64,000 bases of DNA. It comes from Magnetospirillum sp. SS-4 (GTDB lineage Bacteria; Pseudomonadota; Alphaproteobacteria; Rhodospirillales; Magnetospirillaceae). The notes under the pieces are model-generated. The model was not told where the DNA came from and searched no databases. It worked only from the letters and a program-made list of their open reading frames with translations. The stretch is taken from contig NZ_CACVCH010000081.1 in assembly GCF_902729425.1 (NCBI RefSeq), positions 62,001-126,000 of the forward strand, read 5' to 3'. Below, piece after piece: positions 37,095-45,973 of the stretch. Numbering within the stretch: position 1 is the stretch's first letter; every line of letters starts with the position of its first letter. The translations under genes were made by a program, and so were the position numbers.

Positions 37095-39041
37095 TCACCC
37101 CGCCTGCTTGACCCGCATGTACCATTCCACCAGGCGTCTGACCTGACGTTCGGTATAGCCGCGGCTCATCATCCGCTCGACGAATTCCGAATGCTTCTTC
37201 TCGCTGTCGGAATCCTTCTTGGACCCGAAACTGATCACCGGCAGCAATTCCTCCACCTGGCTGAACATGCGCCGCTCGATGACTTCCCTGATCTTCTCGT
37301 ACGAGGTCCAGGACGGCGACTTGCCGCCGTTGGCGGCGCGCGAGCGCAGGGCGAACTTGACCACCTCGTTGCGGAAGTCCTTGGGATTGGCGATGCCGGC
37401 CGGCTTCTCGATCTTGGAGAGCTCCTGGTTCAGCAGGTCGCGGTTGAGCAACTGGCCGGTGTCGGGGTCCTTGAAGTCCTGGTCCTCGATCCAGGCGTCG
37501 GCGTAATCCACATAGCGGTCGAACAGGTTCTGGCCGTAATCGTGATAGCTTTCCAGATAGGCCTTCTGGATCTCGTTGCCGATGAACTCGGCATAGCGCG
37601 GCGCCAGTTCGCCCTTGATGAACTCCAGATACTTCTTCTCGGTGTCCTCGGGGAACTGCTCGCGCCGGATGGATTGCTCCAGCACGTACATCAGGTGGAC
37701 CGGATCGGCCGAGACCTCGTGGGTGTCGTAATTGTAGGTGGACGACAGCACCTTGAAGGCGAAGCGGGTCGAGATGCCGTCCATGCCCTCGTCGACGCCG
37801 GCGGCGTCCTTGTATTCCTGCATGGGCTTGGCCTTGGGGTCGGTCTCCTTGACGTTCTCGCCGTCATAGACCCGCATCTTGGAATGGAGATTGGAGTTCT
37901 CGTGCTCGCGCAGGCGCGACAGCACCGCGAAGCGCGACAGCATCTCCAACGTGCCCGGCGCGCAAGGCGCGCTTTCCAGTTCGGAATTGTCGATCAGCTT
38001 GTCATAGATCTTCTGCTCCTCGGTGACCCTCAGGCAATAGGGCACCTTGATGACGCAGATGCGGTCGATGAAGGCCTCGTTGTTGCGGTTGTTCTTGAAG
38101 GTCTGCCACTCGGCCTCGTTGGAATGGGCCAGCACGGTGCCGAGGAACGGCATGGCGCCGATGTTTTCCGAGCCGATGTAATTGCTTTCCTGGGTGGCTG
38201 TCAGCAGCGGATGCAGCATCTTGATGGGGGCCTTGAACATCTCGACGAATTCGAGCAGGCCTTGAGTGCAGCGGTTGAGGCCGCCGGAATAGGAATAGGC
38301 GTCGGGGTCGTTCTGGCTGAACATTTCCAGCCGGCGGATATCGACCTTGCCCACCAGGGTGGAGATGTCCTGGTTGTTCTCGTCGCCGGGTTCGGCCTTG
38401 GAGACCGCGATCTGCTTGAGGCGCGACGGGAAGACCTTCACCACCTTGAACTTGGAGATGTCGCCGCCGAACTCGTCCAGGCGCTTGACCGCCCATGGGC
38501 TCATCAGTCCGGTGACGCGGCGGCGCGGAACGCCGTAGCGCTCTTCCAGCACCGTTCCCATGGTCTCGGGGTCGAACAGGCCCAGCGGGCTTTCGAACAG
38601 CGGGCTGACCTCCTTGCCGGCCTTCAGCACATAGATGGGGTGAACCTCCATCAGCGCCTTCAGCTTCTCGGCCAGCGACGACTTGCCGCCGCCCACCGGC
38701 CCCAGCAGATAGAGGATCTGCTTTCTTTCCTCCAGCCCCTGGGCGGCGTGGCGGAAATAGCCGACGATGCGCTCGATGGTCTCCTCCATGCCGTAGAACT
38801 CGGAGAAGGCCGGATAGATCTTGATGGTTCGGTTCATGAAGACGCGCGACAGGCGGGCGTCCTTGGCGGTGTCGATCACCTCGGGCTGGCCGATGGCGGC
38901 GATCATCCGTTCGGCGGCCGATGCGTACATCATGGGATCATGACGGCAGCCCTCCAGATAATCCTGCAACGAAAGCTCGACTTCCTTGCGGCCTTCGTAG
39001 GCCCGCGCGTAATGGGAGAAGATGTCATCGGAGGCAGCCAT
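37095..39041 (-). CDS. prkA: PrkA serine protein kinase / AAA protein
   Basis: PrkA has an AAA ATPase core plus a C-terminal PrkA domain and is reported in Bacillus and enterics to have kinase or protease-like activity linked to stress. The 648-residue protein has the P-loop GPVGGGKSSLAEKL near residue 113. The conserved GTVLAHSNEAEWQTFKNNRNN around residue 310 is typical. It is the first gene of the trio with yeaH and spoVR. The start at 39041 has GGAGAG six bases upstream. A REP-like hairpin separates it from yeaH and could set different mRNA levels. Confidence 0.95.
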   Translation of the reverse strand: MAASDDIFSHYARAYEGRKEVELSLQDYLEGCRHDPMMYASAAERMIAAIGQPEVIDTAKDARLSRVFMNRTIKIYPAFSEFYGMEETIERIVGYFRHAAQGLEERKQILYLLGPVGGGKSSLAEKLKALMEVHPIYVLKAGKEVSPLFESPLGLFDPETMGTVLEERYGVPRRRVTGLMSPWAVKRLDEFGGDISKFKVVKVFPSRLKQIAVSKAEPGDENNQDISTLVGKVDIRRLEMFSQNDPDAYSYSGGLNRCTQGLLEFVEMFKAPIKMLHPLLTATQESNYIGSENIGAMPFLGTVLAHSNEAEWQTFKNNRNNEAFIDRICVIKVPYCLRVTEEQKIYDKLIDNSELESAPCAPGTLEMLSRFAVLSRLREHENSNLHSKMRVYDGENVKETDPKAKPMQEYKDAAGVDEGMDGISTRFAFKVLSSTYNYDTHEVSADPVHLMYVLEQSIRREQFPEDTEKKYLEFIKGELAPRYAEFIGNEIQKAYLESYHDYGQNLFDRYVDYADAWIEDQDFKDPDTGQLLNRDLLNQELSKIEKPAGIANPKDFRNEVVKFALRSRAANGGKSPSWTSYEKIREVIERRMFSQVEELLPVISFGSKKDSDSEKKHSEFVERMMSRGYTERQVRRLVEWYMRVKQAG

Positions 39042-39339
39042 GGCGTCTCTCCATCCTTAGAGTCTGTCCAGCGACGTTCCGTCGCGCCGAAGAGCCGGCC
39101 GCGAACGGGCGGGTCCCATCATTCATGTTTGGATTGATCAGATGAAATACAGGGGGGAGGCCCGAAGATTTCCACGCGACGCGATGCGTCCGCGGCAAGG
39201 CTGCGTTGACGGAACCGCCGTGGCGGTTCGAGAAGCCCTCAAGGGATGCCGAAGACCACATGGCGTCATCCTTCTCGCCAGCCTCCGTTCACTGCCAGTC
39301 TAAGGGCGCGGTCCTTAACAAAGCCTTTGGGAAAACGGA
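39042..39339. other. Non-coding gap between prkA and hemA
   Basis: With the hemA terminator just beyond it, this forms a 369-base gap. It presumably holds the prkA promoter, reading on the minus strand; I found no convincing -35/-10 pair. Short open frames here look like chance. No RNA gene is recognised. Confidence 0.4.
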
Positions 39340-39372
39340 AAGGCCACCCCCGGATGGTCCGGGGATGGCCTT
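39340..39372 (-). terminator. Rho-independent terminator of hemA
   Basis: Arms AAGGCCACCCCCGG (39340-39353) and CCGGGGATGGCCTT (39359-39372) pair over 14 bases with one mismatch around the loop ATGGT. On the minus strand the hairpin is followed by TCCGTTTTC. It lies 39 bases after the hemA stop, as expected for a terminator. Confidence 0.75.
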
Positions 39373-39410
39373 GGGCCGCGCGATCTTGCCGGCGACGGGC
39401 GGCGGGATCG

Positions 39411-40649
39411 CTATTCCGCCGCCCGGGAGGGCTTGGGATGCGGAATCTTGTGCAGGTCCAGTTGTTCCCACACCGTGCTGAATGCGTTGACCAGATGATC
39501 CATCATGGCGTCGTCGTGCAGCGGCGTCGGGGTGATGCGCAGCCGCTCGGTCCCCACCGGCACGGTGGGGTAGTTGATGGGCTGGACGTAGATGTTGTGC
39601 TCCTTCAGCAGCAGGTCGCTGGCCTGCTTGCACAAGGCGGCGTTGCCCACCATCACCGGCACGATGTGGCTGACCGACGGCATCACCGGGATACCCATCT
39701 CGGTCAGGCGGCGCTTGCAGGTGGCGGCGCGTTCCTGGTGGCGGTCGCGCAACGACGGATTGGCGCGCAGGAAGCGGATCGAGGCCAGGGCGGCGGCGGC
39801 CACCGCCGGCGGCATCGACGACGAGAAGATGAAGCCGGGGCCGAAGCTGCGCACGTAATCGACGCAGGAATCGCTGGCGGCGATATAGCCGCCGACCACG
39901 CCCACCGCCTTGGCCAGGGTGCCCTGGATGATGGTGATGCGGTCGCGCACGCCGTCGCGTTCGGCCACGCCCGATCCCTCGGCGCCGTACATGCCGACGG
40001 CATGGACCTCGTCCAGGTAGGTCATGGCGTTGTGGGCCTCGGCCACGTCGCACAACTCGGCCAGCGGCGCGATGTCGCCATCCATGGAATAGACCGATTC
40101 GAAGGCGACCAGCTTGGGCGTCTCCTTGGGGTAGGCCGACAGCAGCTGGTCCAGGTTCTCGGGGTCGTTGTGGCGGAAGACATGCTTGGCCGAGCGGCCA
40201 TGGCGGATGCCCTCGATCATGGAATTGTGGTTCAGCTCGTCCGAGAACATGACGCAGCCGGGAATGGAGGCGCCCAGGGTGGACAGGGCGGTCTGGTTGG
40301 CGACGTAGCCCGAGGTGAACAGCAGCGCCGCTTCCTTGCCGTTGAAGGAGGCCAGCTCCTCCTCCAGCAGGACGTGATAGTGGTTGGTGCCCGAGATGTT
40401 GCGGGTGCCGCCGGCGCCGGCGCCGCAGCGTTCCAGCGCCTCGTGGGCGGCCTTGACGACGTCGGGATGCTGGCCCATGCCGAGATAGTCGTTGGAGCAC
40501 CACACCACGACCTCGTAGGTCTTGCCGTCGCGGTAATTGGTGGCGATGGGAAAGCGGCCGCGCTGGCGTTCAAGATCGGCGAAGACCCGGTAGCGGCCTT
40601 CGCTCTTCAGCTCGGCGATCCGCTTGGCGAAATAATGCTCGTAATCCAT
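39411..40649 (-). CDS. hemA: 5-aminolevulinate synthase
   Basis: This PLP enzyme condenses glycine and succinyl-CoA to 5-aminolevulinate, the first step of tetrapyrrole synthesis in Alphaproteobacteria (Shemin pathway). The 412-residue protein has [36 protein letters not shown] and the PLP lysine in [13 protein letters not shown]. The length is normal. The ATG at 40649 has GGGAGGAG upstream. A promoter with a palindrome over the -10 box lies about 45-75 bases upstream. Heme and siroheme (needed by the sulfite reductase in this window) both depend on this enzyme. Confidence 0.96.
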   Translation of the reverse strand: MDYEHYFAKRIAELKSEGRYRVFADLERQRGRFPIATNYRDGKTYEVVVWCSNDYLGMGQHPDVVKAAHEALERCGAGAGGTRNISGTNHYHVLLEEELASFNGKEAALLFTSGYVANQTALSTLGASIPGCVMFSDELNHNSMIEGIRHGRSAKHVFRHNDPENLDQLLSAYPKETPKLVAFESVYSMDGDIAPLAELCDVAEAHNAMTYLDEVHAVGMYGAEGSGVAERDGVRDRITIIQGTLAKAVGVVGGYIAASDSCVDYVRSFGPGFIFSSSMPPAVAAAALASIRFLRANPSLRDRHQERAATCKRRLTEMGIPVMPSVSHIVPVMVGNAALCKQASDLLLKEHNIYVQPINYPTVPVGTERLRITPTPLHDDAMMDHLVNAFSTVWEQLDLHKIPHPKPSRAAE

Positions 40650-40692
40650 GCCACTCCTCCCTTCGCGCCGGCGTTGGCCGCGCGAGCCTCGG

Positions 40693-40724
40693 CGATCCTA
40701 GAGGATCGAAAAGGCGGCTTGCAA
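40693..40724 (-). promoter_or_regulatory. hemA promoter with palindrome over the -10
   Basis: Read on the minus strand, TTGCAA (40719-40724) and TAGGAT (40695-40700) are 18 bases apart. The -10 lies inside an inverted repeat with 7-base arms CGATCCT and AGGATCG (40693-40708). This is a geometry suited to a repressor. Confidence 0.4.
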
Positions 40725-40768
40725 GTGTACATGCCGTAATGTCGGCGGTACTTGTCCTTGCCTGTCCG

Positions 40769-42154
40769 TCATATCGATTCCCGGATCAAGGCTCCATGAG
40801 CTTCGTCAAGGGCGCGGCCGAAGCGCCGCAGCATCTCTGCGATTTCGTCTTCCGAGATGACCAAGGGCGGAGAGAAGGCGATGGTGTCGCCCATGGCCCG
40901 CAGGATGACGCCGTTGGCCTGCGCCCGGGCCACCACCGCCGGGCCGACGCCCCGCGTCGCGTCGAACGGCCGGCGGCTGGCCTTGTCGTCGACCAGTTCC
41001 AGGGCGCCGATCAGCCCGACGCCCCGCTTCTCGCCCACCAGCGGGTGGTCGCGGAACGCCTCCAGCCCCCGTTGCAGAGCCGGTCCGACCGTGGCGACCT
41101 GGGCCAGGATGTCGCGTTCGGCATAGATTTTCAGGGTCTCGACCGCCACCGCCGCCGAGACCGGATGGCCGCCATAGGTATAGCCATGGCCGAATACGCC
41201 GATGCGCCCCGATTCCTCGGCCACCGGACCAAAGACCCGCTCGTTGACCATCAGGGCCGAGATGGGGGCGTAGCCCGACGACAATCCCTTGGCCAGGGTC
41301 ATCATGTCGGGGCGGATGGCGAAGGTCTCGGTGCCGAACATCTTGCCGGTGCGGCCGAAGCCGCAGATGACCTCGTCGGCGACCAGCAGGATGTCGTGGC
41401 GGTCCAGCACCGCCTGGATCTTGGGGAAATAGGTGGCGGGCGGCACGATGACGCCGCCGGCTCCCATCACCGGCTCGGCGAAGAAGGCGGCGACGGTGTC
41501 GGGGCCCTCGGCCAGGATGAGCGCTTCCAGATCCTCGGCCATGCGGGTGGCGAAGTCGGCCTCGCTCTCGTCCGGCCGGCCGAAGCGGTAGTGATGGGGG
41601 CAGCCGGCCTTGAGGGTGCCGGGAATCGGCACGTCGAACGACCGCTGGTTGTTGGGCAGGCCGGTCAGCGAGGCGGTGGCGATGGTGACGCCGTGATAGG
41701 CCTTGTCGCGGGCGATGATCTTCTTCTTGGCCGGCTGGCCCAGGGCGTTGGCGCGGTAGTGGATCAGCTTGATGGCGGTGTCGTTCGCCTCCGATCCCGA
41801 TCCCGCCAGGAACACCTTCGACATCGGTGCCGGCGCCATGGCCAGCAGCCGGTCGCACAACTCCACCGCCGGATCGTGGCTCTTGTGGCTGAACAGGTGA
41901 TAGAACGGCAGCTTGCGCATCTGGGCCGCCGCCGCCTCCACCAGCCGTTCCTCGCCCCAGCCGAGCGAGGTGCACCACAGTCCGGCCAGCCCCTCGATGT
42001 AATCGCGGCCCTGCTCGTCGAACACCCGCACTCCCTGTCCGCGGGTGATGACCATCGGCCCGGTCTCGCGGTGGCGGATCAGGTTGGTGTAGGGGTGCAG
42101 GACGGATTCGACGTCGCGCTCGGCGGTGGTGCGGTTGCTGGTGCGCGGGTCCAT
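40769..42154 (-). CDS. Class III pyridoxal-phosphate aminotransferase
   Basis: The 461-residue enzyme belongs to the omega-amino acid or amine:pyruvate aminotransferase group. The PLP-site motifs are VADEVICGFGRTG and the lysine in TLAKGLSSGYAPIS; GSGSEANDTAIKL and GYTYGGHPVSAA are also typical. Likely substrates are beta-alanine, putrescine or other amines with pyruvate as acceptor, but the sequence does not decide. I chose the ATG at 42154, with GGGAGG 5 bases upstream; the open frame continues to 42511 without gene-like character. It ends 120 bases before hemA starts. Confidence 0.92.
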   Translation of the reverse strand: MDPRTSNRTTAERDVESVLHPYTNLIRHRETGPMVITRGQGVRVFDEQGRDYIEGLAGLWCTSLGWGEERLVEAAAAQMRKLPFYHLFSHKSHDPAVELCDRLLAMAPAPMSKVFLAGSGSEANDTAIKLIHYRANALGQPAKKKIIARDKAYHGVTIATASLTGLPNNQRSFDVPIPGTLKAGCPHHYRFGRPDESEADFATRMAEDLEALILAEGPDTVAAFFAEPVMGAGGVIVPPATYFPKIQAVLDRHDILLVADEVICGFGRTGKMFGTETFAIRPDMMTLAKGLSSGYAPISALMVNERVFGPVAEESGRIGVFGHGYTYGGHPVSAAVAVETLKIYAERDILAQVATVGPALQRGLEAFRDHPLVGEKRGVGLIGALELVDDKASRRPFDATRGVGPAVVARAQANGVILRAMGDTIAFSPPLVISEDEIAEMLRRFGRALDEAHGALIRESI

Positions 42155-42251
42155 GGGGCCTCCCGGTGTTGGATGGTCCGCAGCATAGACCGGACCGGGG
42201 AGGGGACGGCAAGGGGGATCGATGCCGCCCAGGGCAATCGGTGTTTCCGAT

Positions 42252-42267
42252 CGCCCCGAACGGGGCG
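42252..42267 (-). terminator. Hairpin after the D,D-carboxypeptidase gene
   Basis: CGCCCCG (42252-42258) and CGGGGCG (42261-42267) form a perfect stem next to the stop codon. A second small hairpin (ATCGG/CCGAT) follows on the minus strand. No U-run is seen. Confidence 0.35.
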
Positions 42268-43536
42268 TCAGGAACTGGGGGTGAGCAGCTTGCACCCCTT
42301 GCCCGCTTTTTGCAGCTTCTTGCAGGCGGCGCGGGCCTGATCCTCGTTGAGGCCGCCGATGCGGGCGCGATAGAGCGGCTTCTTGGCGGTGCCGGCCTTG
42401 TCGATGTCGATGGCGCCGCTGTCGACCAGCCTGCCGAGGCGCTTGGCGGCGGCGGCGGCGGCCTGCTGGGCCGGACGGTACGTGCCGAAGGCTCCGACCT
42501 GGATCGACCACGAGGCCGGGTCGGCGTCGCCGACGGCGTCGTCTTCGGAGTTGGCGCGGGTGGGGCCGCGCATGGCGACGGTCCCGGAGGCGGGCTTGGC
42601 CGCGGCCGGGGTCTTGGCGGCCTGGGCGGCGGCCACCAGATCGTCGATGTTCGGCAGGTCGTCGGCTTCGGTTTCCGCCTGGGCGACCTCGACGGCGTGG
42701 CCGCGCTTCAGGCGCGCGAAGCCCTTGTCCAGCAATTCGCCCATGTGCTTGTCGCGCGACGCGCCGGTGGTGCCGCCGAACACCACGCCGATGATGCGCC
42801 GCTCGCCGCGCTTGGCCGACGAGATCAGGTTGAAGCCCGACGCATGGATATAGCCGGTCTTGATGCCGTCGGCCCCGGGATAGCGCAGCATCAGGCGGTT
42901 GTGGGTGTTGATGGTCTGGCCGTCGTGGACGAACTGGCGCGACGAGAAATAGCGGTAATAGCGGCCGTGATGGCTGATCAGGGCGCGGGCCAGGGTGGCC
43001 TGGTCGCGCACCGTCGACACCTGGCCGGAATCGGGCAGGCCGGAGGCGTTGCGGTAGGTGGTGTTGCGCATGCCCAGCGCCCGGGCCTTGCGGGTCATCA
43101 TCTGGGCGAAATTGGCCTCGCTGCCGCCGACGGCCTCGGCCACCACCACGGCGATGTCGTTGGCCGACTTGATCACCAGGGCCATGATGGCGTCCTGGAC
43201 CGAAATTCTGTCGCCCGGCTCCAGCGTCAGCTTGGACGGCGACTGGGCGGCGGCGTGGGCCGAGACCTTCAGTTTGGAATCCAGGCGCAGCCGGCCGGCT
43301 TCCAGTTCGTCGAACAGCAGGTACAGCGTCATGACCTTGGTCAGGGACGCCGGATAGCGGCGGGCATCGGGGTTGGCGGCGTGGAGGACCGTGCCGTTGT
43401 TGGCGTCGATGACGATGGAGGCGTAACGGTCCGCCAGGGCGGGCGACGTCGACAGAAACAGGCCGAACAGGACTGCAAGTGCCCCGAATAGGGCGGGGCG
43501 AAGGCTTGGCGGGAATCCGGTGCGGCTCGGGTGCAA
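42268..43536 (-). CDS. D-alanyl-D-alanine carboxypeptidase with C-terminal SPOR domain
   Basis: The 422-residue precursor trims the terminal D-Ala of peptidoglycan stem peptides in the periplasm. After a signal peptide (ALFGALAVLFGLFLSTSPALA) come the three penicillin-binding motifs: SLTK, SAN in VIKSANDIAVV, and KTG in DGIKTGYIHASG. Residues about 345-422 form a SPOR domain (WSIQVGAFGTYRPAQQAA), which binds glycan strands lacking peptides and often targets proteins to the septum. The combination of PBP5-type enzyme and SPOR domain is common in Alphaproteobacteria. A 17-base tandem repeat lies 36-70 bases upstream of the start. Confidence 0.94.
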   Translation of the reverse strand: MHPSRTGFPPSLRPALFGALAVLFGLFLSTSPALADRYASIVIDANNGTVLHAANPDARRYPASLTKVMTLYLLFDELEAGRLRLDSKLKVSAHAAAQSPSKLTLEPGDRISVQDAIMALVIKSANDIAVVVAEAVGGSEANFAQMMTRKARALGMRNTTYRNASGLPDSGQVSTVRDQATLARALISHHGRYYRYFSSRQFVHDGQTINTHNRLMLRYPGADGIKTGYIHASGFNLISSAKRGERRIIGVVFGGTTGASRDKHMGELLDKGFARLKRGHAVEVAQAETEADDLPNIDDLVAAAQAAKTPAAAKPASGTVAMRGPTRANSEDDAVGDADPASWSIQVGAFGTYRPAQQAAAAAAKRLGRLVDSGAIDIDKAGTAKKPLYRARIGGLNEDQARAACKKLQKAGKGCKLLTPSS

Positions 43537-43571
43537 CGTGTCGACCTTCCGTTCAGCGATGGGATTCGATT

Positions 43572-43605
43572 AAGGTAACGGGAAAACCAAGGTAGCGGGA
43601 AAACC
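43572..43605. repeat. 17-base tandem repeat upstream of the carboxypeptidase gene
   Basis: AAGGTAACGGGAAAACC (43572-43588) is followed immediately by AAGGTAGCGGGAAAACC (43589-43605), differing at one base. It is on the upstream side of the minus-strand gene starting at 43536, so it could hold tandem regulator sites. The rest of this 233-base gap, up to the lipoprotein start, shows nothing else clear. Confidence 0.7.
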
Positions 43606-43769
43606 TTAAAGAAATTACGAATCGGTGTCCAGCTTTGCCATGATCGGAATAATGACATATCGATCGGTTATGATGTCCCTGCCGGACGCCGGGGAATAGC
43701 ACCCATGTGGAATCCTCTTTCCGCCCCGGGTGGAGTCCAGTGTCTCCGTCGCAACCTGAAGGACTCGTG

Positions 43770-44441
43770 ATGAAGCGCCATTTCCGATTGTCTATGCTGT
43801 TGGTCGGGTTGTCCCTGGCCTCGGGATGCACGTTCAAGGGCGGCGATATCGGCGATCCGATTCACCGCAAGTTTCATTGGTTCTCGTTCGTCGCCGGCGA
43901 TGACATCGCCGCCTCGTGCCAGCCCGACCTGCCTGATCGCGTGCGTCTGGTCTACAACGCGGTATGGGGAGAGCAGGTCCGGATCTATGAATGGGACTCT
44001 GTGCGCCGTCTGCTCGGCATCCGGGTTTTCGGAGCCGGCGACCTGCGGGGGGTGACCCTGTCCGACCCGGTGGCGGGCTGGCGGTCCAGCGACGCGACGG
44101 TCCAGCTGGACGAGGCGGCTTCCGCCCGTCTGGTCGCCGCCCTGGCCGAGGACGGCGGTTTCGGCCCGCCGTCGGTGGGGCTGGACCTGCCGTCGCGCTC
44201 CTATCACTGGAGCGCCGCCACCTGCCGCCAGGGGCGCTTTACCTTCACCGGCTGGAAATACCCCTCGGCCGCCTTCGACGGCCTGCGTTTTCCCGCCCTG
44301 CTGTTCGGCCATGATCCCGATCGCGCCTCGGTGCGGCCGGCTGGCCCGATTCCGGTCGACGTCATGTGGGAATATGACCGCAACCGGGGCGCGGCGGTGG
44401 ATTTCACCCTCAAGGTCGGCGCCGCCGGAATGGCCCGATGA
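43770..44441 (+). CDS. Predicted lipoprotein of unknown function
   Basis: A 223-residue protein with a lipoprotein signal peptide: MKRHFRLSMLLVGLSLASGC, with lipobox LASGC and lipid-bearing cysteine at residue 20. The residue after the cysteine is Thr, so there is no aspartate inner-membrane retention signal and outer-membrane location is plausible. The mature part is rich in beta-like segments and aromatic residues. I chose the ATG at 43770, with GAAGGA upstream. No family recognised. Confidence 0.75.
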   Translation: MKRHFRLSMLLVGLSLASGCTFKGGDIGDPIHRKFHWFSFVAGDDIAASCQPDLPDRVRLVYNAVWGEQVRIYEWDSVRRLLGIRVFGAGDLRGVTLSDPVAGWRSSDATVQLDEAASARLVAALAEDGGFGPPSVGLDLPSRSYHWSAATCRQGRFTFTGWKYPSAAFDGLRFPALLFGHDPDRASVRPAGPIPVDVMWEYDRNRGAAVDFTLKVGAAGMAR

Positions 44442-44444
44442 CGG

Positions 44445-44521
44445 TTATGTTGCACTGCAATAAGCCATATTGACTTCGGGGGTGGCTTCGCCGCATAGTA
44501 GGCTTATGTTGCATTGCAGTA
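44445..44521 (+). promoter_or_regulatory. Phasin promoter flanked by two matching PhaR-like sites
   Basis: TTATGTTGCACTGCAATA (44445-44462) and TTATGTTGCATTGCAGTA (44504-44521) are near-identical and start 59 bases apart. The core TTGCA-TGCAA is palindromic and resembles TGC-rich sites bound by the polyhydroxyalkanoate repressor PhaR. Between them TTGACT (44470-44475) and CATAGT (44494-44499) form a promoter with an 18-base spacer. The second site therefore overlaps the predicted transcription start. Confidence 0.6.
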
Positions 44522-44576
44522 TGTGCGCATTGCGTGCGTGCGGCTGCGCCACCCCGCCTCCGAGGAGTTCATCGTC

Positions 44577-45470
44577 ATGGCCACCGTGAAAGCCAAGCCC
44601 GCCACCGCCACCGCCACTCCCGCCGTCAAGGCTCCGGCCCCCAAGGCCGTCAAGGCGACCGCCGCTCCCGTTTCCGCTCCTGCTCCCGCTCCCGTCGCGG
44701 CGCCCGCCGCCGTTTCGGCCGACGCGGTCAAGAGCATCGAGGAGGCCGTCGCCGTCGGCAAGGAGACCATCGAGACCGTGGTGAAGGCCTCGGCCGACGC
44801 CGCCGTCAAGGGGTATGACAAGGCCGCCAAGGGCTACGACAAGGTGGTCGCCCTGGGCAAGGAGCAGGTCGAGGCCGCCGTCGCCGTCGGCAAGGAGACC
44901 ATCGAGAGCGTGGTGAAGGCCTCCGCCGAGGTCGCCACCAAGGGCTACGACAAGGCGGTCGCGCTGGGCAAGGAACAGGTGGACGCCGCCGTCGCCGTCG
45001 GCAAGGAAAGCATCGACACCGTGGTCAAGGCCTCCACCGCCGCCGCCGCCAGGAGCTTCGACAAGGCCGTCTCGCTGGGCAAGGAGCAGGCCGAGGCCGC
45101 CGTGCAGGCCCAGACCGTCGCCTACAGGGGCTACGAGGATGTCCTGGCCTTCGGCCGCGAGAACATGGAGGCCATGGTCGCCGCCGGCAACATCCTCACC
45201 AAGGGCATGCAGGATATCGGCAAGGCCGTGCTGGCCGTCACCCAGGCCGCCATCGAGGACAACGTCGCCGCTTCCAAGGCGCTGCTGAACGTCAAGACCC
45301 TGGACGAGCTTATCGACGTGCAGACCAATGCCGCCAAGTCCAATGTCGACAAGGCGGTCCTGGAGACCGCCCGCATCACCGAACAGTCGGTGAAGTTGGT
45401 CGAGGACGCCCTGGCCCCGATCGGCAAGCGGGTCGGCGCCGCCGTCGAGAAGTTCGTCAAGGCCGCCTGA
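44577..45470 (+). CDS. Phasin-family protein with internal repeats
   Basis: Phasins coat polyhydroxyalkanoate granules and control their size and number. The 297-residue protein has an Ala/Pro/Lys-rich N-terminal segment (residues 1-48), reminiscent of the basic DNA-binding tails of PhaF-type phasins. An amphipathic helical region follows, with three copies of a unit of about 37 residues (VAVGKETIETVVKAS..., GKEQVEAA) at 58-175, and then the phasin domain (about 176-297). I chose the ATG at 44577, with GAGGAG upstream. A strong hairpin follows the stop. The upstream sites suggest PhaR repression relieved when polymer accumulates. Confidence 0.9.
   Translation: MATVKAKPATATATPAVKAPAPKAVKATAAPVSAPAPAPVAAPAAVSADAVKSIEEAVAVGKETIETVVKASADAAVKGYDKAAKGYDKVVALGKEQVEAAVAVGKETIESVVKASAEVATKGYDKAVALGKEQVDAAVAVGKESIDTVVKASTAAAARSFDKAVSLGKEQAEAAVQAQTVAYRGYEDVLAFGRENMEAMVAAGNILTKGMQDIGKAVLAVTQAAIEDNVAASKALLNVKTLDELIDVQTNAAKSNVDKAVLETARITEQSVKLVEDALAPIGKRVGAAVEKFVKAA
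44748..45101 (+). repeat. Three in-frame tandem repeats within the phasin gene
   Basis: Residues 58-101, 102-138 and 139-175 are repeats of one unit; the first has a 7-residue internal duplication (KGYDKAA). They share VAVGKE(T/S)I and VALGKEQ landmarks. The number of units could vary between strains. Confidence 0.85.
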
Positions 45471-45490
45471 ACCGGCGTTTCTTCGTTACG

Positions 45491-45523
45491 GAACGGCCCG
45501 GCGGGACTCCCGCCGGGCCGTTC
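45491..45523 (+). terminator. Strong hairpin after the phasin gene
   Basis: GAACGGCCCGGCGGG (45491-45505) and CCCGCCGGGCCGTTC (45509-45523) are perfect 15-base arms with loop ACT, 20 bases after the stop. GCGTTTGG follows, a weak U-tract. Confidence 0.65.
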
Positions 45524-45580
45524 GCGTTTGGCGGCGAAATTCTTGCCGGACGCGGAAGAGGTCTTTTCCTCGGCCATCCG

Positions 45581-45600
45581 CACCCAATATGATATGGGTG
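45581..45600 (+). promoter_or_regulatory. Palindrome upstream of clpS
   Basis: CACCCAATATGATATGGGTG has 6-base arms CACCCA and TGGGTG, 31 bases before the clpS start. It could be an operator or lie over the promoter; the regulator is unknown. Confidence 0.35.
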
Positions 45601-45630
45601 TAGCGAGAGCATACCTGAGCAATCGAGGCG

Positions 45631-45954
45631 ATGAGCGACGACAAGCGCAACGACGACGGCATTCAGACCGGGGTGGTCATCAAGACCCGTCCCAAGACGA
45701 AGAAACCGTCCATGTACAAGGTTCTGATGCTGAACGACGACTACACTCCCATGGAGTTCGTCGTTCATGTGCTGGAGCGATTCTTCAGCAAGAATCGCGA
45801 AGAGGCGACGCAGATCATGTTGCATGTTCATACCCGAGGCGTCGGTATCTGTGGCGTATTCACCTACGAGGTGGCCGAGACCAAGGTCACGCAGGTGATG
45901 GATCTGGCTCGCCAGAACCAGCATCCGTTGCAGTGCACGATCGAGAAGGAATAG
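45631..45954 (+). CDS. clpS: ATP-dependent Clp protease adaptor ClpS
   Basis: ClpS recognises N-end-rule substrates and delivers them to ClpAP. The 107-residue protein has an unstructured N-terminus and the conserved core [22 protein letters not shown], with the substrate-pocket Asn-Asp-Asp, then [19 protein letters not shown]. The ATG at 45631 follows GAGGCG. clpA starts 20 bases downstream, the normal pairing. Confidence 0.96.
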   Translation: MSDDKRNDDGIQTGVVIKTRPKTKKPSMYKVLMLNDDYTPMEFVVHVLERFFSKNREEATQIMLHVHTRGVGICGVFTYEVAETKVTQVMDLARQNQHPLQCTIEKE

Positions 45955-45973
45955 ACCTAGAAAGGATCGGCCC

